From Caprella mutica (Eukaryota; Arthropoda; Malacostraca; Amphipoda; Caprellidae), in the NCBI GenBank assembly GCA_947561585.1, contig CANNZV010002306.1, positions 124,001-188,000 on the forward strand: DNA of 64,000 bases, read 5' to 3'. Positions within the stretch are counted from its first letter, which is position 1. The number at the start of each line of letters is the position of its first letter. The position numbers and the translations under genes were made by a program. This document shows, piece after piece, positions 35,771 through 48,038 of the stretch. Below the pieces are notes generated by a model. It was not told the origin of the DNA. It did not search any database and was given only the letters and a program-made list of their open reading frames with translations.

Positions 35771-36942
35771 CAGGGTGGCACAAAAAAAGGAAACCCATTT
35801 TCAAACTAGTTCATTTTACAAACTATCGAAGCTAGAGATTTTCTAAAAACGTAGTTTTATTTGTTTACTTTTTCTGCATCTATCTTGATAATTTGTTAAG
35901 AGTTACGACAAAATTTAAACATTCTGCAGTGAATTAAAAAATGGTACCTAAAAATAGCTTGCGCAAAAAATAAATATATGAAAAAAATCATAAGAGGTAT
36001 ACTTCATTTTATATGGATGTAAAAACATTAAATTCTACTATTTTTTGTAACAAATAAGAGAAAATAAAACAATTAATTACCATTTGAAAGTTGTTTTTTG
36101 AAGGTAAAATTGATATCTTTATAAAATCATCTCGCTATTACTTTTTTTATCCTATTCGATACCCTCAAAATGCAGCTTTCAAAAGAACAGAGTTTTTGTT
36201 GTGACAATTTTTTTTAAACACTGTAAGTTTTACGCAGGTTCAACCTCATTTTGAATAACGCTTTCTGGAAAGATTTCCACCAACTGTAAAACCACATTGA
36301 CAAATGTTAATAAGTTCAAAACTGAAGAAACCACTTTAAATTTGAACAAAAAGTGATCATGTCGCAGGAGAAAAGAATGAACACATGAAAACATTAATCT
36401 GAATACAAAAATATAAATCAGATGGTAAGAATTAGATATCATTTAAAGCACATTTCACTAAATTGTTAAACACAATTTGAGATATTATCTTTTAAGAAGC
36501 ATGTAAGGCTCGAGCTCTTAGAACTGATTTACCGCACCGTCTAAATTTTGCAAAATGGTTTCTGCCAATAAATACACATTTTGCAGAAGATATCGTGATT
36601 GGTGATGAAGATGTTTTTCCATGAATGAAAGAGTCAATAACCAAAACGTTAATTGAATGAAAAATTCTAGGATTAAATTTTTACTACAAGCTACCATATG
36701 GAAATAAATTATTCCTATTATGAAATATTTTGGCGTATTTCGTGCTCGCGCAAGCCATTTTTAGGTGCCTTTTTTTAATTCGCTGCAGAATGTTCAATTT
36801 TCGTCGTAACTCTCAACATATCATTGAGATAGATGCAGAAAGAGTAAATGAATAAAACAGTTTTTTTAGAAAATTTCTAGGTTTAATAGTTTTTAAAATT
36901 AACTAATTTGAAAATGGGTTTCCTTTTTTTTGCGCCACCCTG
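35771..36942. mobile_element. Tc1/mariner-type element inserted into the 31-bp minisatellite
   Basis: The terminal inverted repeat CAGGGTGGCACAAAAAAAGG extends inward for about 200 bases, mirrored at 36740-36942. TA flanks both ends (35769-35770, 36943-36944). Removing the element and one TA rejoins a recognisable minisatellite unit. The plus-strand interior at about 36510-36620 encodes LNFAKWFLPINTHFAEDIVI followed by GDEDVF, resembling the block around the second catalytic Asp of IS630/Tc1/mariner transposases, followed by stops. It is therefore a deletion derivative with a transposase remnant. Confidence 0.85.
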
Positions 36943-36944
36943 TA

Positions 36945-38090
36945 TTTGTAATCGGGTACCAGTATTTGTAATAGTAAACTTGTACCACAACTTGGTATTT
37001 CTCACCATTCTTTCGTGATTTAGATCGTCAAAAGTGGCTCGTAAAACAACGACAACAATAACACTGTGAGACAAGGTCACGAGCACGAACCCGAGATAGA
37101 GTGTTCGTGTGTACGTTTGTGAGCACTTGCACCGGAATGATTTCTGTGTACTCGATAAGAAAAATGTTTTGTGATGGTCATTCTGTGAAATATTTACCAT
37201 AGGAAATTGAATGGTTTATTGCAAAATTATTCCTATGTTTTTGTTATTTTATTCGTAGGTATAAATAAATGTACGACTTTTATAGTATATAACTGAAGAA
37301 AAACGACACAGTTTTTATCGTTATTTAGTTTTATCGTCAGATGATAAAAAGAGTCATGAATGTTAATAAATAAAATAAACATCAAATGATTAGCGAAAAT
37401 GGTACGGAGAAAACGTTCACGCCAGCCGTTTAGAGTTAAATAAATAATTGCCTTAATTAACTGTATTCTTCTTACTTTTAGGTCAAAGTTCAAAGTCAAA
37501 CTGTGATTGTTGTCTCAGCTGATAGGAGGTTATGAAATCATCGGGGTTTGGGATTTTCTCGGCCTATTTTCTCACGTTAGAAAAAACATAAAGAAAGAAA
37601 TAATTCTTAATCGTGTAAAGCAGTTAAAAACAAAATTAATAGTTATTTCATTTAAGGAGCCATATAGATTAAAATTAATTTAATTAAAATAATTAAATTC
37701 TCATTGACACAGTACATATGATAGCATTAAATTAACTGATTATATTTAATCATTTATATTAATTATGTATGCAAATGCATATCCCCATAATTTTTTGCAA
37801 CAAATTATAAAGTAATAAAACTGTAAAATGTATATTATATATAATATAGGTAATTAATAATATTATTCAAATAATATAAGTAAGTAATAGTATATTTCAT
37901 ATAATACACGTTAATAATAGCCTTTAATTACTTTGTTATTTATATCATTGTTATTAGGTGCAAAAACATTATGAGGATTTCCTCTAGCTTCAAAAAACCA
38001 TAATTGTATTTAGTGTAAATACTCAGTCAACGATACATCACTTTCCGGTACTGAAATTACTTAAAAACAAATGGAATAAAACGATAAACT
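36945..38090. other. Minisatellite remnant then AT-rich DNA
   Basis: 36943-37020 continues degenerate 31-bp array sequence (TTTGTAATCGGGTACCAG...). The rest is AT-rich with chance minus-strand frames (36883-37200, 37233-37499). No domain or exon structure is visible. Confidence 0.5.
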
Positions 38091-38091
38091 G

Positions 38092-38516
38092 AACAGTATA
38101 CTGAGTAACAGTATACTGAGCAACAGTATACTGAGTAACAGTATACTGAGTAACAGTATACTGAGTAACAGTATACTGAGTACAGTATACTGAGTAACAG
38201 TATACTGAGTAACAGTATACTGAGTAACAGTATACTGAGTAACAGTATACTGAGTAACAGTATACTGAGTAACAGTATACTGAGTAACAGTATACTGAGT
38301 AACAGTATACTGAGTAACAGTATACTGAGTAACAATATACTGAGTAACAGTATACTGAGTAACAGTATACTGAGTAACAGTATACTGAGTAACAGTATAC
38401 TGAGTAATAGTATACTGAGTAACAGTATACTGAGTAACAGTATACTGAGTAACAGTATACTGAGTAATAGTATACTGAGTAATAGTATACTGAGTAACAG
38501 TATATGAGTAACGGTG
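38092..38516 (+). repeat. 15-bp array (CAGTATACTGAGTAA), forward orientation
   Basis: About 28 units of CAGTATACTGAGTAA are present. Each unit contains the 10-base perfect palindrome CAGTATACTG. Unit length is a multiple of three, so long Leu/Ser/Ile-type frames arise; they are not genes. This is the left flank of the core element at 38517-38937. Confidence 0.93.
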
Positions 38517-38937
38517 GTCGGAAATTTTGGTCTGGTTAATTCGGTATCGAAATTATAAGTGTCCTCTTAAAATAAATGGCTGTTATGTAGTATGTTTAAT
38601 CTGCTAGTTTGTTGTACTGCACACTTCATGATAGTTTAAAAACCTGTCAGGGGGTTACATCTAACTGATCAATTTTATATGTACCTCAGACTGAAAGTTC
38701 CATGATCGAATTTTCCGCTCAAATCTAATTCAAAATAAATGTCAATAAATGTCAAAATTAGAAATGTTACGTATCATTGTATAACGGTTAATGATGTTAC
38801 CAGCTTTTAATAAATAAACTACACATTTTAGTATTCATAATTTCAATTTTTTGCATTATTATTTTATAATAAAGTCATTATAAACTGACACCGAATTTTT
38901 CGAAGCCCAATTTTCTGGGACTGAATTTTCCTAGAAC
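38517..38937. mobile_element. Foldback core between inverted 15-bp arrays
   Basis: The core has degenerate inverted flanks (CGGAAATTTTGGTCTGGTTA against TTCTGGGACTGAATTTTCC). At 38593-38655 a segment (GCTAGTTTGTTGTACTGCAC ... CAGGGGGTT) is the reverse complement of 3141-3206 in the element at 3.0-3.5 kb. That shows a common family. It is non-coding. Confidence 0.7.
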
Positions 38938-39745
38938 ACAGAGTAACAGTATACTGAGTAACAGTATACTGAGTAACAGTATACTGAGTAACAGTATACT
39001 GAGTAACAGTATACTGAGTAACAGTATACTGTGACTCAGTTTACTGTTACTCTGAATACTGAGTAACAGTATACTGTTACTCCGTATACTGTTACTCAGT
39101 ATACTGTTACTCAGTATACTGTTACTCAGTATACTATTACTCAGTATACTGTTACTCAGTATGCTATTACTCAGTATACCGTTACTCAGTATACTGTTAC
39201 TCAGTATACTGTTACTCAGTATACTGTTACTCAGTATACTGTTACTCAGTATACTGTTACTCAGTATACTGTTACTCAGTATACTGTTACTCAGTATACT
39301 GTTACTCAGTATACTATTTCTCGGTATACTGTTACTCAGTATACTGTTACTCAGTATACTGTTACTCAGTTACTGTGACTCAGGATACCGTTACTCAGTA
39401 TACTGTTACTCAGTATACTGTTACTCAGTATACTGTTACTCAGTATACTGTTACTCAGTATACTGTTACTCAGTATACTGTTTCTCAGTATACTATTACT
39501 CAGTATACTGTTTCTCAGTATACTGTTTCTCAGTATACAGTTACTCAGTATACCGTTACTCAGTATACTATTACTCAGAATACTATTACTCAGTATACTG
39601 TTTCTCAGTATACTGTTTCTCAGTATACAGTTACTCAGTATACCGTTACTCAGTATACTGTTTCTCAGTATACTGTTTCTCGGTATACAGTTACTCAGTA
39701 TACTGTTACTCAGTATACTGTTTCTCAGTATACTGTCTCTCATCG
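38938..39745 (-). repeat. 15-bp array, first forward then inverted
   Basis: Units at 38938-39030 keep the forward orientation. From about 39045 the array flips to CAGTATACTGTTACT for about 46 units to 39745. Variant units (CAGTATACTGTTTCT, CAGTATACAGTTACT) form a repeated higher-order pattern near 39480-39700. The open frames on both strands (39161-39775, 39366-39743, 39375-39809) are by-products of the 15-base period. Confidence 0.92.
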
Positions 39746-39809
39746 GAAGTTCCTCATTTCCGTGTCTCTTTTTAGTACTTCTACGTACTTAACACCTCCT
39801 AACCACTAA

Positions 39810-41280
39810 GGAACACTAAATTATAACCAATAACTAATTAAAGGTGCAGCCAAGCAAATGATTTAATATTAGCTATATAATATATTACAGATTAGGGTTG
39901 CCAACTTTGAAAAGTTTCAATAGAGGACACTAAGAAACATATCACTGAGTTCTATATTACTTAAATGCTAAATTCTAAATATGAAGAAAATGTAAGCCAT
40001 TGTGAAAATCCCTGTGCTAATTTTCTTTATGAACACTCTACCAGTTTGTGCAAAGTGGCTCAAGATGATTGGGCGAGAACTACAACTCGGAACTGGAAAC
40101 AACTTAACTAAAACTTGATGAACTTCTTATTCGTCTTCCCAGACCTCCCTTCAACAGCAAACTAAACCGGTCTAAGGCACAATCTGTACTACCAGATAAA
40201 ACGCCGTGTTTTTACCGCCCAGTTTACGCCTCTTCAATTACTTACGGTTAAATGAATGGAAAGCAAATTTGCAGACTATACTACCATTCATTTAACCGTG
40301 ATTAAATGAAGATGCGTATACTAAGAGGACCTGCTAGTATATAGTGGACCTTAAACTTTACCTAGGCTACTTAAACGTGTTTGTATAACGAACGTCTGAA
40401 GCATGCGATTGTTTACTGTACAGTAAATATTTAATATTTTATTAACTTTTGAATGTTTTGAAGTAGTAAAAGCTATGCTAGAAATTAAGGACAATGAGCG
40501 TCCTTTTTTAAGGACGGCTGCAACCCATGTTATAATAGTGTATAAATAATTTAGCTGAGATATCAGTACAGATATATTTTTTTCAGCTTTCAAATAGGAG
40601 ACAATTTAATTTCTAACAGTATATATTGCGACTCATTTAATTATGATTGAAGAATGATAGATAATGCAAAGAGACAGCGCCATGTGTGTTGTTTGGATTA
40701 GTTTGGCTGGTGACATTTCCTATATGGAATAATTTACTACAATAATATCCAGGTGTGAGGATATAACCGATATTACTATTATCCTTTAATAGGGAATTTA
40801 ATCATAGAAAGGAATGATATAAATAATAATTTTAAATTACAATACTTTGCAATTCATTTTGTTTAATGATTTAGTCATGCTATCGATAAGAAATTATTTG
40901 CTGAATATATAATTAAAGATAATATATAGTTATTTAACTTGATTTATATATAATGAAAATATACAGGTATTTATTAAAATATCAATAAAGTAAATAATTA
41001 TTTTCCCATTTTATCCAATAATAAAAAAATACTTTGTGATCTATTCATATAATGAATATTTAAAATAATTATTCATTGCATTATTTATATTTAGTATTTA
41101 AATATTTATTTAAAAAATTCATATCCAATACTCAATTCTAATATTCATTATAATGAATAATTATCAATAATGATCATCAACTTTGTTTTTAAATATGATC
41201 ATTATTAAATAATAAATATCACTAATGTTCATTATAAATTCATCATTAAAAATTATTTTTATTCACCATGAACATTGAAC
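39810..41280. other. Intergenic AT-rich DNA; one palindrome
   Basis: A palindrome at about 40235-40306 pairs TTACGGTTAAATGAATGG with CCATTCATTTAACCGTGA. The remainder to 41280 is AT-rich with no supported gene. Confidence 0.5.
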
Positions 41281-41314
41281 AATAATCAAAATATTCATCA
41301 TAAAAAAAATCACA

Positions 41315-41500
41315 AATATTCATTATAAATATTAATCACGAATATTCATTATAAATAATAATCACGAATATTCATTATAAATAATAATCACGAATATTCA
41401 TTATAAATAATAATCACGAATATTCATTATAAATAATAATCACGAATATTCATTATAAATAATAATCACGAATATTCATTATAAATAATAATCACAAATG
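41315..41500. repeat. 26-bp minisatellite, ~7 copies
   Basis: The unit is AATAATCACGAATATTCATT plus ATAAAT. Five or more copies are identical and flanking copies are degenerate. It grew out of a longer AT-rich tract of ATTCATTATAAAT words starting near 41040. Confidence 0.9.
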
Positions 41501-41944
41501 TTCATCATGCATTAATAATCAAATATATATTTTAGTGCTAACTATACATTTCAAATTTAATAACCACTAAATGTCATCAAAATTAAAATTTGGTAATTTT
41601 CATTTCGAAATCATTTGTAACGATATATATTTATTAGTTTCAATTGAAGCGTAACTTTGATATCACGAACCTTGAGATGGTAAAATCTACCGAATATAAC
41701 ATTTTAGTGCAGTCTCTGTTATCTCCAGGAGCGTGACACCTCACTAACCTCTCTCTGTCACGTTATGAACCACACTGTGGAAATATTTTACTAGTTTACA
41801 CAGTTCATAGAAAACGCATAGGTTATCATTTTAGCAATTATTTGTAATGGAAAATTGTGTTACAAAATTTACTATGACTATATTGTCAAATTTACTGGGA
41901 GTTGTAATTAGAATTTAAATAAAGAAGCTCACAAATAACTAAGT

Positions 41945-42097
41945 TTAAATTATCGGTCAGTTCCACATCTTCGGTCATATAAGAGACAACGATATAATAA
42001 TTGATATTTTATTTTAATTGTTATTATTATTATATCTTTTTTTTCTTATATGATCGAAGATGTGTAACTGACCGACAATTTGTAACTCACCCTACGT
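41945..42097. mobile_element. MITE of the TATCGGTCRGTT family
   Basis: AAATTATCGGTCAGTTCCAC plus ATCTTCGGTCATATAAGA is mirrored by TCTTATATGATCGAAGATGT plus GTAACTGACCGACAATTTG. The outer end reads TAACTCACCCTA. It is about 150 bases with a clean hairpin. Confidence 0.82.
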
Positions 42098-42125
42098 ATA
42101 TAATAAATGCTGTTACAAGTACAGG

Positions 42126-42712
42126 GTGGCGGAAAAGTTACTTTACACTTTCAAATGTTTATTGAACAAAAACTGACTCAACTATCTATATCAAATAAAT
42201 ATGAATATATAGAAAAAATCTCATAGATTTTTTTGCAGTATGTATATATAGACAAAAGATTTAAGTATTTTTTTTTAAATTATGTCCTTCAGCTGTTCTT
42301 CGTTATTGTTCAAACCAACAGCTCACTGTTCGCACAGTATTTTGCCAAACATTTTCTAATGTGTCCCTCGATATTTAGTTAATTTCTTCATCAATTATAC
42401 TGAGTTTCAACTTTTTGGGAATTTCAGGCCTATTTTTGTAAGCTTTCGATTTTGAAGATACCCCCAAAGGAAGAAGTCAAGAGGGGTTGAATCAAGAAAT
42501 TGAGCAGGCTATGATATTTCACTGCAATGTGGAATTAAGCAACTTGGAAATGGTTAACAATGCTCTATATATGGCAATGGTTTCTCTGGCGGGAGTTCTT
42601 TTTATCTGCATCATATATATTGTAAAATTTTTTTTAGAGATTTTGTCTATAAATTAATTTTTATTTGATATGTGTAGTAGAATTTGGTTTCTTGCAATAA
42701 ACATTCGAAAGT
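42126..42712 (-). pseudogene. Decayed mariner-type element with minus-strand transposase remnant
   Basis: TA (42124-42125 region) then CAGGGTGGCGGAAAAGTTAC begins a TIR whose inner part (TTTCAAATGTTTATTG...) is mirrored at about 42620-42712. On the minus strand at about 42430-42510 the frame reads QFLDSTPLDFFLWGYL and then Lys-rich sequence. This matches the third catalytic-Asp block (SPDL.PLDFFLWG.LK) of insect IS630/Tc1/mariner transposases. Stops and frameshifts follow. The right terminus is lost. Confidence 0.75.
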
Positions 42713-43457
42713 TATAATAACTCAAATTTTATTAAATTCGTTTAATGGAATTATTCCGAAAATTTGAACGAATTTAATTTAATTGGAAGAGAAATGATGT
42801 TCTGCAAAAATAGGTACTTAACTTAAATAAAAAAAAATATTTTAAATAAAAAAAATGTATATATAGGTATATAAAACTCATAAAACAATTTATTTGTTAA
42901 TTTAAGAGTAAAGTACAATATCGAAATATATAGTATATGTTAAGTTAAAAATATAGGTTGTTTGATAATTGAGTTTATTTAATAATTTCCAGTTAACAAA
43001 TTGAACTTTAACTTTCACTTTTAATTTCAATGCAAAATGCAGCCATTCATTAAAATCTTTTATTTCGTTTTACTTCCGAGTTGCGAATTAATAAAAATGC
43101 AAAATTGAATGGAAAACACACGAAATTAAACAATAACATTTGTAATTAAATACATAGAGTCTATTCTATTTCTTTTGATGAAATGTTAGAATGAGAATGG
43201 AAAGGAAAACTTTTGTTATTTATTATATCATATATATTTATTATATATTGAAATATATATAATATCAATACAATAATTAAAAGATAAGGATAAAAAATAA
43301 AATAACGATAATAAAATAATGGAAATAAAAATAAAATAATATATAATGTAGCCCTAAACATATACCTTGAAATGAAATATTTCTGAATATATTATTATTG
43401 GTCATAAAATTGTAAGTTTTCTATTTAATTCCATTGTGATTTTTACCATTAATTTAG
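42713..43457. other. AT-rich DNA before the 73-bp satellite
   Basis: Simple AT-rich sequence with (ATAT)n patches near 43230-43350. The minus-strand frame at 43161-43361 is hydrophobic because of A/T content and has no family signature. Confidence 0.45.
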
Positions 43458-45575
43458 GTTAATGTGACGGACAGACAGAAGCCTATCTTATTATAGTACC
43501 TATTCACTCACAGTTGACTGAGTTAGTCAAGTTAATGTGACGGACAGACAGAAGCCTCTCCTACTATAGTACCTATTCACTCACAGTTGACTGAGTTAGT
43601 CAAGTTAATGTGACGGACATACAGAAGCCTCTCCTACTATAGTACCTATTCACTCACAGTTGACTGAGTTAGTCAAGTTAATGTGACGGACATACAGAAG
43701 CCTCTCCTACTATAGTACCTATTTACTCACAGTTGACTGAGTTAGTCAAGTTAATGTGACAGACAGACAGAAGCCTCTCCTACTATAGTACCTATTTACT
43801 CACAGTTGACTGAGTTAGTCAAGTTAATGTGACGGACAGACAGAAGCCTCTCCTACTATAGTACCTATTCACTCACAGTTGACTGAGTTAGTCAAGTTAA
43901 TGTGACGGACAGACAGAAGCCTCTCCTACTATAGTACCTATTTACTCACAGTTGACTGAGTTAGTCAAGTTAATGTGACAGACAGACAGAAGCCTCTCTT
44001 ACTATAGTACCTATTTACTCACAGTTGACTGAGTTAGTCAAGTTAATGTGACGGACAGACAGAAGCCTCTCCTACTATAGTACCTATTTACTCACAGTTG
44101 ACTGAGTTAGTCAAGTTAATGTGACGGACAGACAGAAGCCTCTCCTACTATAGTACCTATTTACTCACAGTTGACTGAGTTAGTCAAGTTAATGTGACAG
44201 ACAGACAGAAGCCTCTCTTACTATAGTACCTATTTACTCACAGTTGACTGAGTTAGTCAAGTTAATGTGACGGACAGACAGAAGCCTCTCCTACTATAGT
44301 ACCTATTTACTCACAGTTGACTGAGTTAGTCAAGTTAATGTGACGGACAGACAGAAGCCTCTCCTACTATAGTACCTATTTACTCACAGTTGACTGAGTT
44401 AGTCAAGTTAATGTGACAGACAGACAGAAGCCTCTCCTACTATAGTACCTATTTACTCACAGTTGACTGAGTTAGTCAAGTTAATGTGACGGACAGACAG
44501 AAGCCTCTCCTACTATAGTACCTATTTACTCACAGTTGACTGAGTTAGTCAAGTTAATGTGACAGACAGACAGAAGCCTCTCCTACTATAGTACCTATTT
44601 ACTCACAGTTGACTGAGTTAGTCAAGTTAATGTGACGGACAGACAGAAGCCTCTCTTACTATAGTACCTATTTACTCACAGTTGACTGAGTTAGTCAAGT
44701 TAATGTGACAGACAGACAGAAGCCTCTCCTACTATAGTACCTATTTACTCACAGTTGACTGAGTTAGTCAAGTTAATGTGACGGACAGACAGAAGCCTCT
44801 CCTACTATAGTACCTATTTACTCACAGTTGACTGAGTTAGTCAAGTTAATGTGACGGACAGACAGAAGCCTCTCTTACTATAGTACCTATTCACTCACAG
44901 TTGACTGAGTTAGTCAAGTTAATGTGACGGACAGACAGAAGCCTCTCTTACTATAGTACCTATTTACTCACAGTTGACTGAGTTAGTCAAGTTAATGTGA
45001 CGGACAGACAGAAGCCTCTCTTACTATAGTACCTATTCACTCACAGTTGACTGAGTTAGTCAAGTTAATGTGACGGACAGACAGAAGCCTCTCTTACTAT
45101 AGTACCTATTCACTCACAGTTGACTGAGTTAGTCAAGTTAATGTGACGGACAGACAGAAGCCTCTCTTACTATAGTACCTATTCACTCACAGTTGACTGA
45201 GTTAGTCAAGTTAATGTGACGGACAGACAGAAGCCTCTCTTACTATAGTACCTATTTACTCACAGTTGACTGAGTTAGTCAAGTTAATGTGACGGACAGA
45301 CAGAAGCCTCTCTTACTATAGTACCTATTTACTCACAGTTGACTGAGTTAGTCAAGTTAATGTGACGGACAGACAGAAGCCTCTCCTACTATAGTACCTA
45401 TTCACTCACAGTTGACTGAGTTAGTCAAGTTAATGTGACGGACAGACAGAAGCCTCTCTTACTATAGTACCTATTCACTCACAGTTGACTGAGTTAGTCA
45501 AGTTAATGTGACGGACAGACAGAAGCCTCTCTTACTATAGTACCTATTCACTCACAGTTGACTGAGTTAGTCAAG
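43458..45575. repeat. 73-bp satellite-like array, ~29 copies
   Basis: The unit starts AAGTTAATGTGACGGACAGA, passes CAGAAGCCTCTCCTACTATA and GTACCTATTCACTCACAGTT, and ends GACTGAGTTAGTC. The copies are almost identical, differing at about four sites (GACGGAC/GACAGAC, CAGAC/CATAC, TCCTAC/TCTTAC, TTCACTC/TTTACTC). The internal ACAGTTGACTG and CAGTTGACTGAGTTAGTCAA words have dyad symmetry. Array boundaries are abrupt. No frame or RNA gene is recognised within the unit. Confidence 0.95.
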
Positions 45576-46087
45576 CGTACTAACGAGACAATCCTGTCAT
45601 CTTTTAACCACAAAATATGAGTAGCGTGTCACCTATAAAATATAGGCTATACATTCCTATATTCTATAATATAGGTGTACTACAATCTAAAAACCATATA
45701 GATACTATAGAATACTATACTATACTATAGATACTATAGCAATTTATCTAGTAGAGATATGATAATGTTTGATGATTGTTTTTGTTTCCATTTAATTTTT
45801 TCGACTTCTATTTAAATGGCTTAACAATTTAAAATTGTAATTAATGTATTAATAATTTTAATATTTGGTATAATTATGATTACTTAGTTTCTTCTTTCTT
45901 ATGACCAATCACAGATATTTGAAAATTAATCAATTAATTAATTTGAGACCTAGGTCTCTAATATTAAACAATAAATTGAATTCTCTTTAATATATTCATT
46001 AATTTTGAGATATATATTTGCAAGATCAATTTCTTCTTATATCTTTTTCTTGTATTTAGGCTATATCTAATGGTTTAGCGTTCATAA

Positions 46088-46256
46088 GTGGGGTTGCGCC
46101 AATATGCTTATAAATTCATAGATCTTAAGAATATCATAGACGAAACGGAATGAAAAGTATCGAATTCTATATACCGCTGGTGTGAAACCATTCAATACTG
46201 ATTGATTATAATATTTTCAGGATCTACGATTTTAAAATCATATTGTCACAACCCTA
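46088..46256. mobile_element. MITE of the GGTTGTGACAATATG family
   Basis: It starts GGGGTTGCGCCAATATGC and ends CATATTGTCACAACCCTA. ATAGATCTTAAGAATATCAT plus AGACGAAACGG inside matches the mirror arms of the copy at 56.5 kb. The target duplication is not clear. Confidence 0.78.
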
Positions 46257-46284
46257 TACTCATATATTAGTAAGACCATGTCTT

Positions 46285-46675
46285 CTTAATTACCTATTCA
46301 TTTTTTTTAGATTACCTATTAACTACCTATTCATTGATTACCTGTTAATTACCTATTCATTGATTACCTGTTAATTACCTATTCATTGATTACCTATTAA
46401 CTACCTATTCATTAACTACCTATTCATTGATTACCTGTTAATTACCTATTCATTGATTACCTATTAACTACCTATTCATTAACTACCTATTCATTGATTA
46501 CCTGTTAATTACCTATTCATTGATTACCTGTTAATTACCTATTCATTGATTACCTATTAATTACCTATTCATTGATTACCTGTTAATTACCTATTCATTG
46601 ATTACCTGTTAACTACCTATTCATTGATTACCTATTAACTACCTATTCATTAACTACCTATTCATTGATTTCCTC
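46285..46675. repeat. 13/26-bp tandem array (ATTGATTACCTGTTAATTACCTATTC)
   Basis: Alternating 13-base half-units of the type CATTGATTACCTG and TTAATTACCTATT make about 15 copies of a 26-base unit, with variant half-units (TTAACTACCTATT). It shares the word ACCTATTCA with the 73-bp array, probably by chance. Confidence 0.88.
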
Positions 46676-47256
46676 GTGTCCCTCTCTACATATGTTTTAC
46701 CGGTCCAATGCTCGTTCTCGTGACGCCGTCAGATAGATCAGTCCTAAACACACAGGCACCATAACACTTGTGGTCAATTTACTCAATAGGAAGAGACTTG
46801 GGGAAGTGACTATAGAATGTACTCTAAGAGAGTGCTGGAATATACATTTTTTTAAGTTATTGCTGTAGATTCTTATGTCCAAAGAAAGTTAATGTAATTG
46901 TTACATATGTATATAGATTTACTGTAGTATACGTATAAACATGGTGCCATAAACAAGTTTCCAAATAAGTTGTAATAGGCTTATATCTTTTCAATTGCAA
47001 TTATTTAATATATTCAGTACACCATTCCGATTTGATTGTTGATTTATAGTTTAAATAGTTATTGACTTGAGTTACTGAAACTTCGTGACTTTCTTTGTCT
47101 CTGACTTATTTATGTATTTCTAAATATTTGTGACAATGATGCAACATGTTTTGTTCTATTTTTTTGACACAATCGGTGTTTCGTCACAATTTAATTCAAA
47201 CTAGCAAACTAACTTTATGAATATTAGCTATTTCTTAGAATGATTGAAAATGAAAC
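46676..47256. other. AT-rich DNA without recognised features
   Basis: The minus-strand frame at 46697-46882 has no known domain and no splice support. Nothing else is identified. Confidence 0.45.
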
Positions 47257-47258
47257 GT

Positions 47259-47748
47259 ACACAGAGAAAAAAGTTTACTCATATCTAATGGGTCAACAAT
47301 TTATGCTTTGAATCAATATATTACGTGAGTTGGTTAGACTTTATTCATGTTTTCACGTGTGTTAAAACAACTATGATGTGGTGTGTCATCAAACATTAGT
47401 TAATTCAATACATTTTATAGATTGAAGCAACTTACTATGGGAGTTAAAAGTTACTTTTTTGATAATTTTAAAGTATGTTGAAACAACTATGACAGAGTGT
47501 ATTGTAGTAACTCACAACGACTGTTAATCCAATGTATCTGGTGTATAAATTAACTTACTATGCGAGTTGGCGCAACTTTTTTTAATTTTAAGAGTGAGTC
47601 AAAACGACTGTTTTGTTTTAACCAACGTCAATTTAACTACTTTTAAGTAGTACCTGCAACTCACCACGTAGGTAGGCGCAAAAATAACCAATTCATATGA
47701 GTCAAAACAAATCAAATTTGATTTGATTCAAATAATCCTTTCTCTGTG
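47259..47748. mobile_element. MITE with CACAGAGAAA ends and internal repeats
   Basis: CACAGAGAAAAAAGTTTACTC at the left and AATCCTTTCTCTGTG at the right are short inverted repeats in a TA-rich context. Between them, three imperfect copies of a unit of about 100 bases (…AAACAACTATGA…AACTTACTATGNGAGTT…) follow each other. CACAGAGAAA termini are common in insect DNA-transposon MITEs. Confidence 0.55.
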
Positions 47749-47878
47749 TGTAGAGAATTAAAGTATCTTATTTTCATCAACTCATGTCAACTTTTTAAAG
47801 TAGAAATCTACATTCCACCAGAACGGGCATCTTAATTAGGTCCCTTGGTAGATCTAGGATTAAATAAAGCCAGATATA

Positions 47879-48038
47879 TTGTTTGGATTCACTAAAGTGC
47901 ATAAGTTCGATGCACTTTAATGTTTTAACTATAAGTTTGTTAAAATAACGAGAAAATTATTCTCATCATTATAGCAAAGGAAAATTTGAGACACTAAACT
48001 GCAGCGAACTGATGCACTTTAGTGCATCCAAACAATAG
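47879..48038. mobile_element. Palindromic MITE (ATTGTTTGGAT..ACTAAAGTGCAT)
   Basis: ATTGTTTGGATTCACTAAAG plus TGCAT at the left is mirrored by ATGCACTTTAGTGCATCCAA plus ACAAT at the right, about 160 bases in all. Extra TTGATGCACTAAAGTG sequence follows directly, perhaps a second partial copy. Confidence 0.68.

Noticed and set aside
38057..38335. Long minus-strand frame of repeated LLSILLLSI/YSVYC residues
   Set aside because: It is the 15-bp tandem array read in frame. The composition and lack of any start or splice context show no gene. The same applies to the frames at 39161-39775, 39366-39743 and 39375-39809.
43458..45575. CRISPR-like appearance of the regular 73-bp array
   Set aside because: There are no unique spacers; the entire unit repeats. 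The genome context is eukaryotic, with introns and MITEs.
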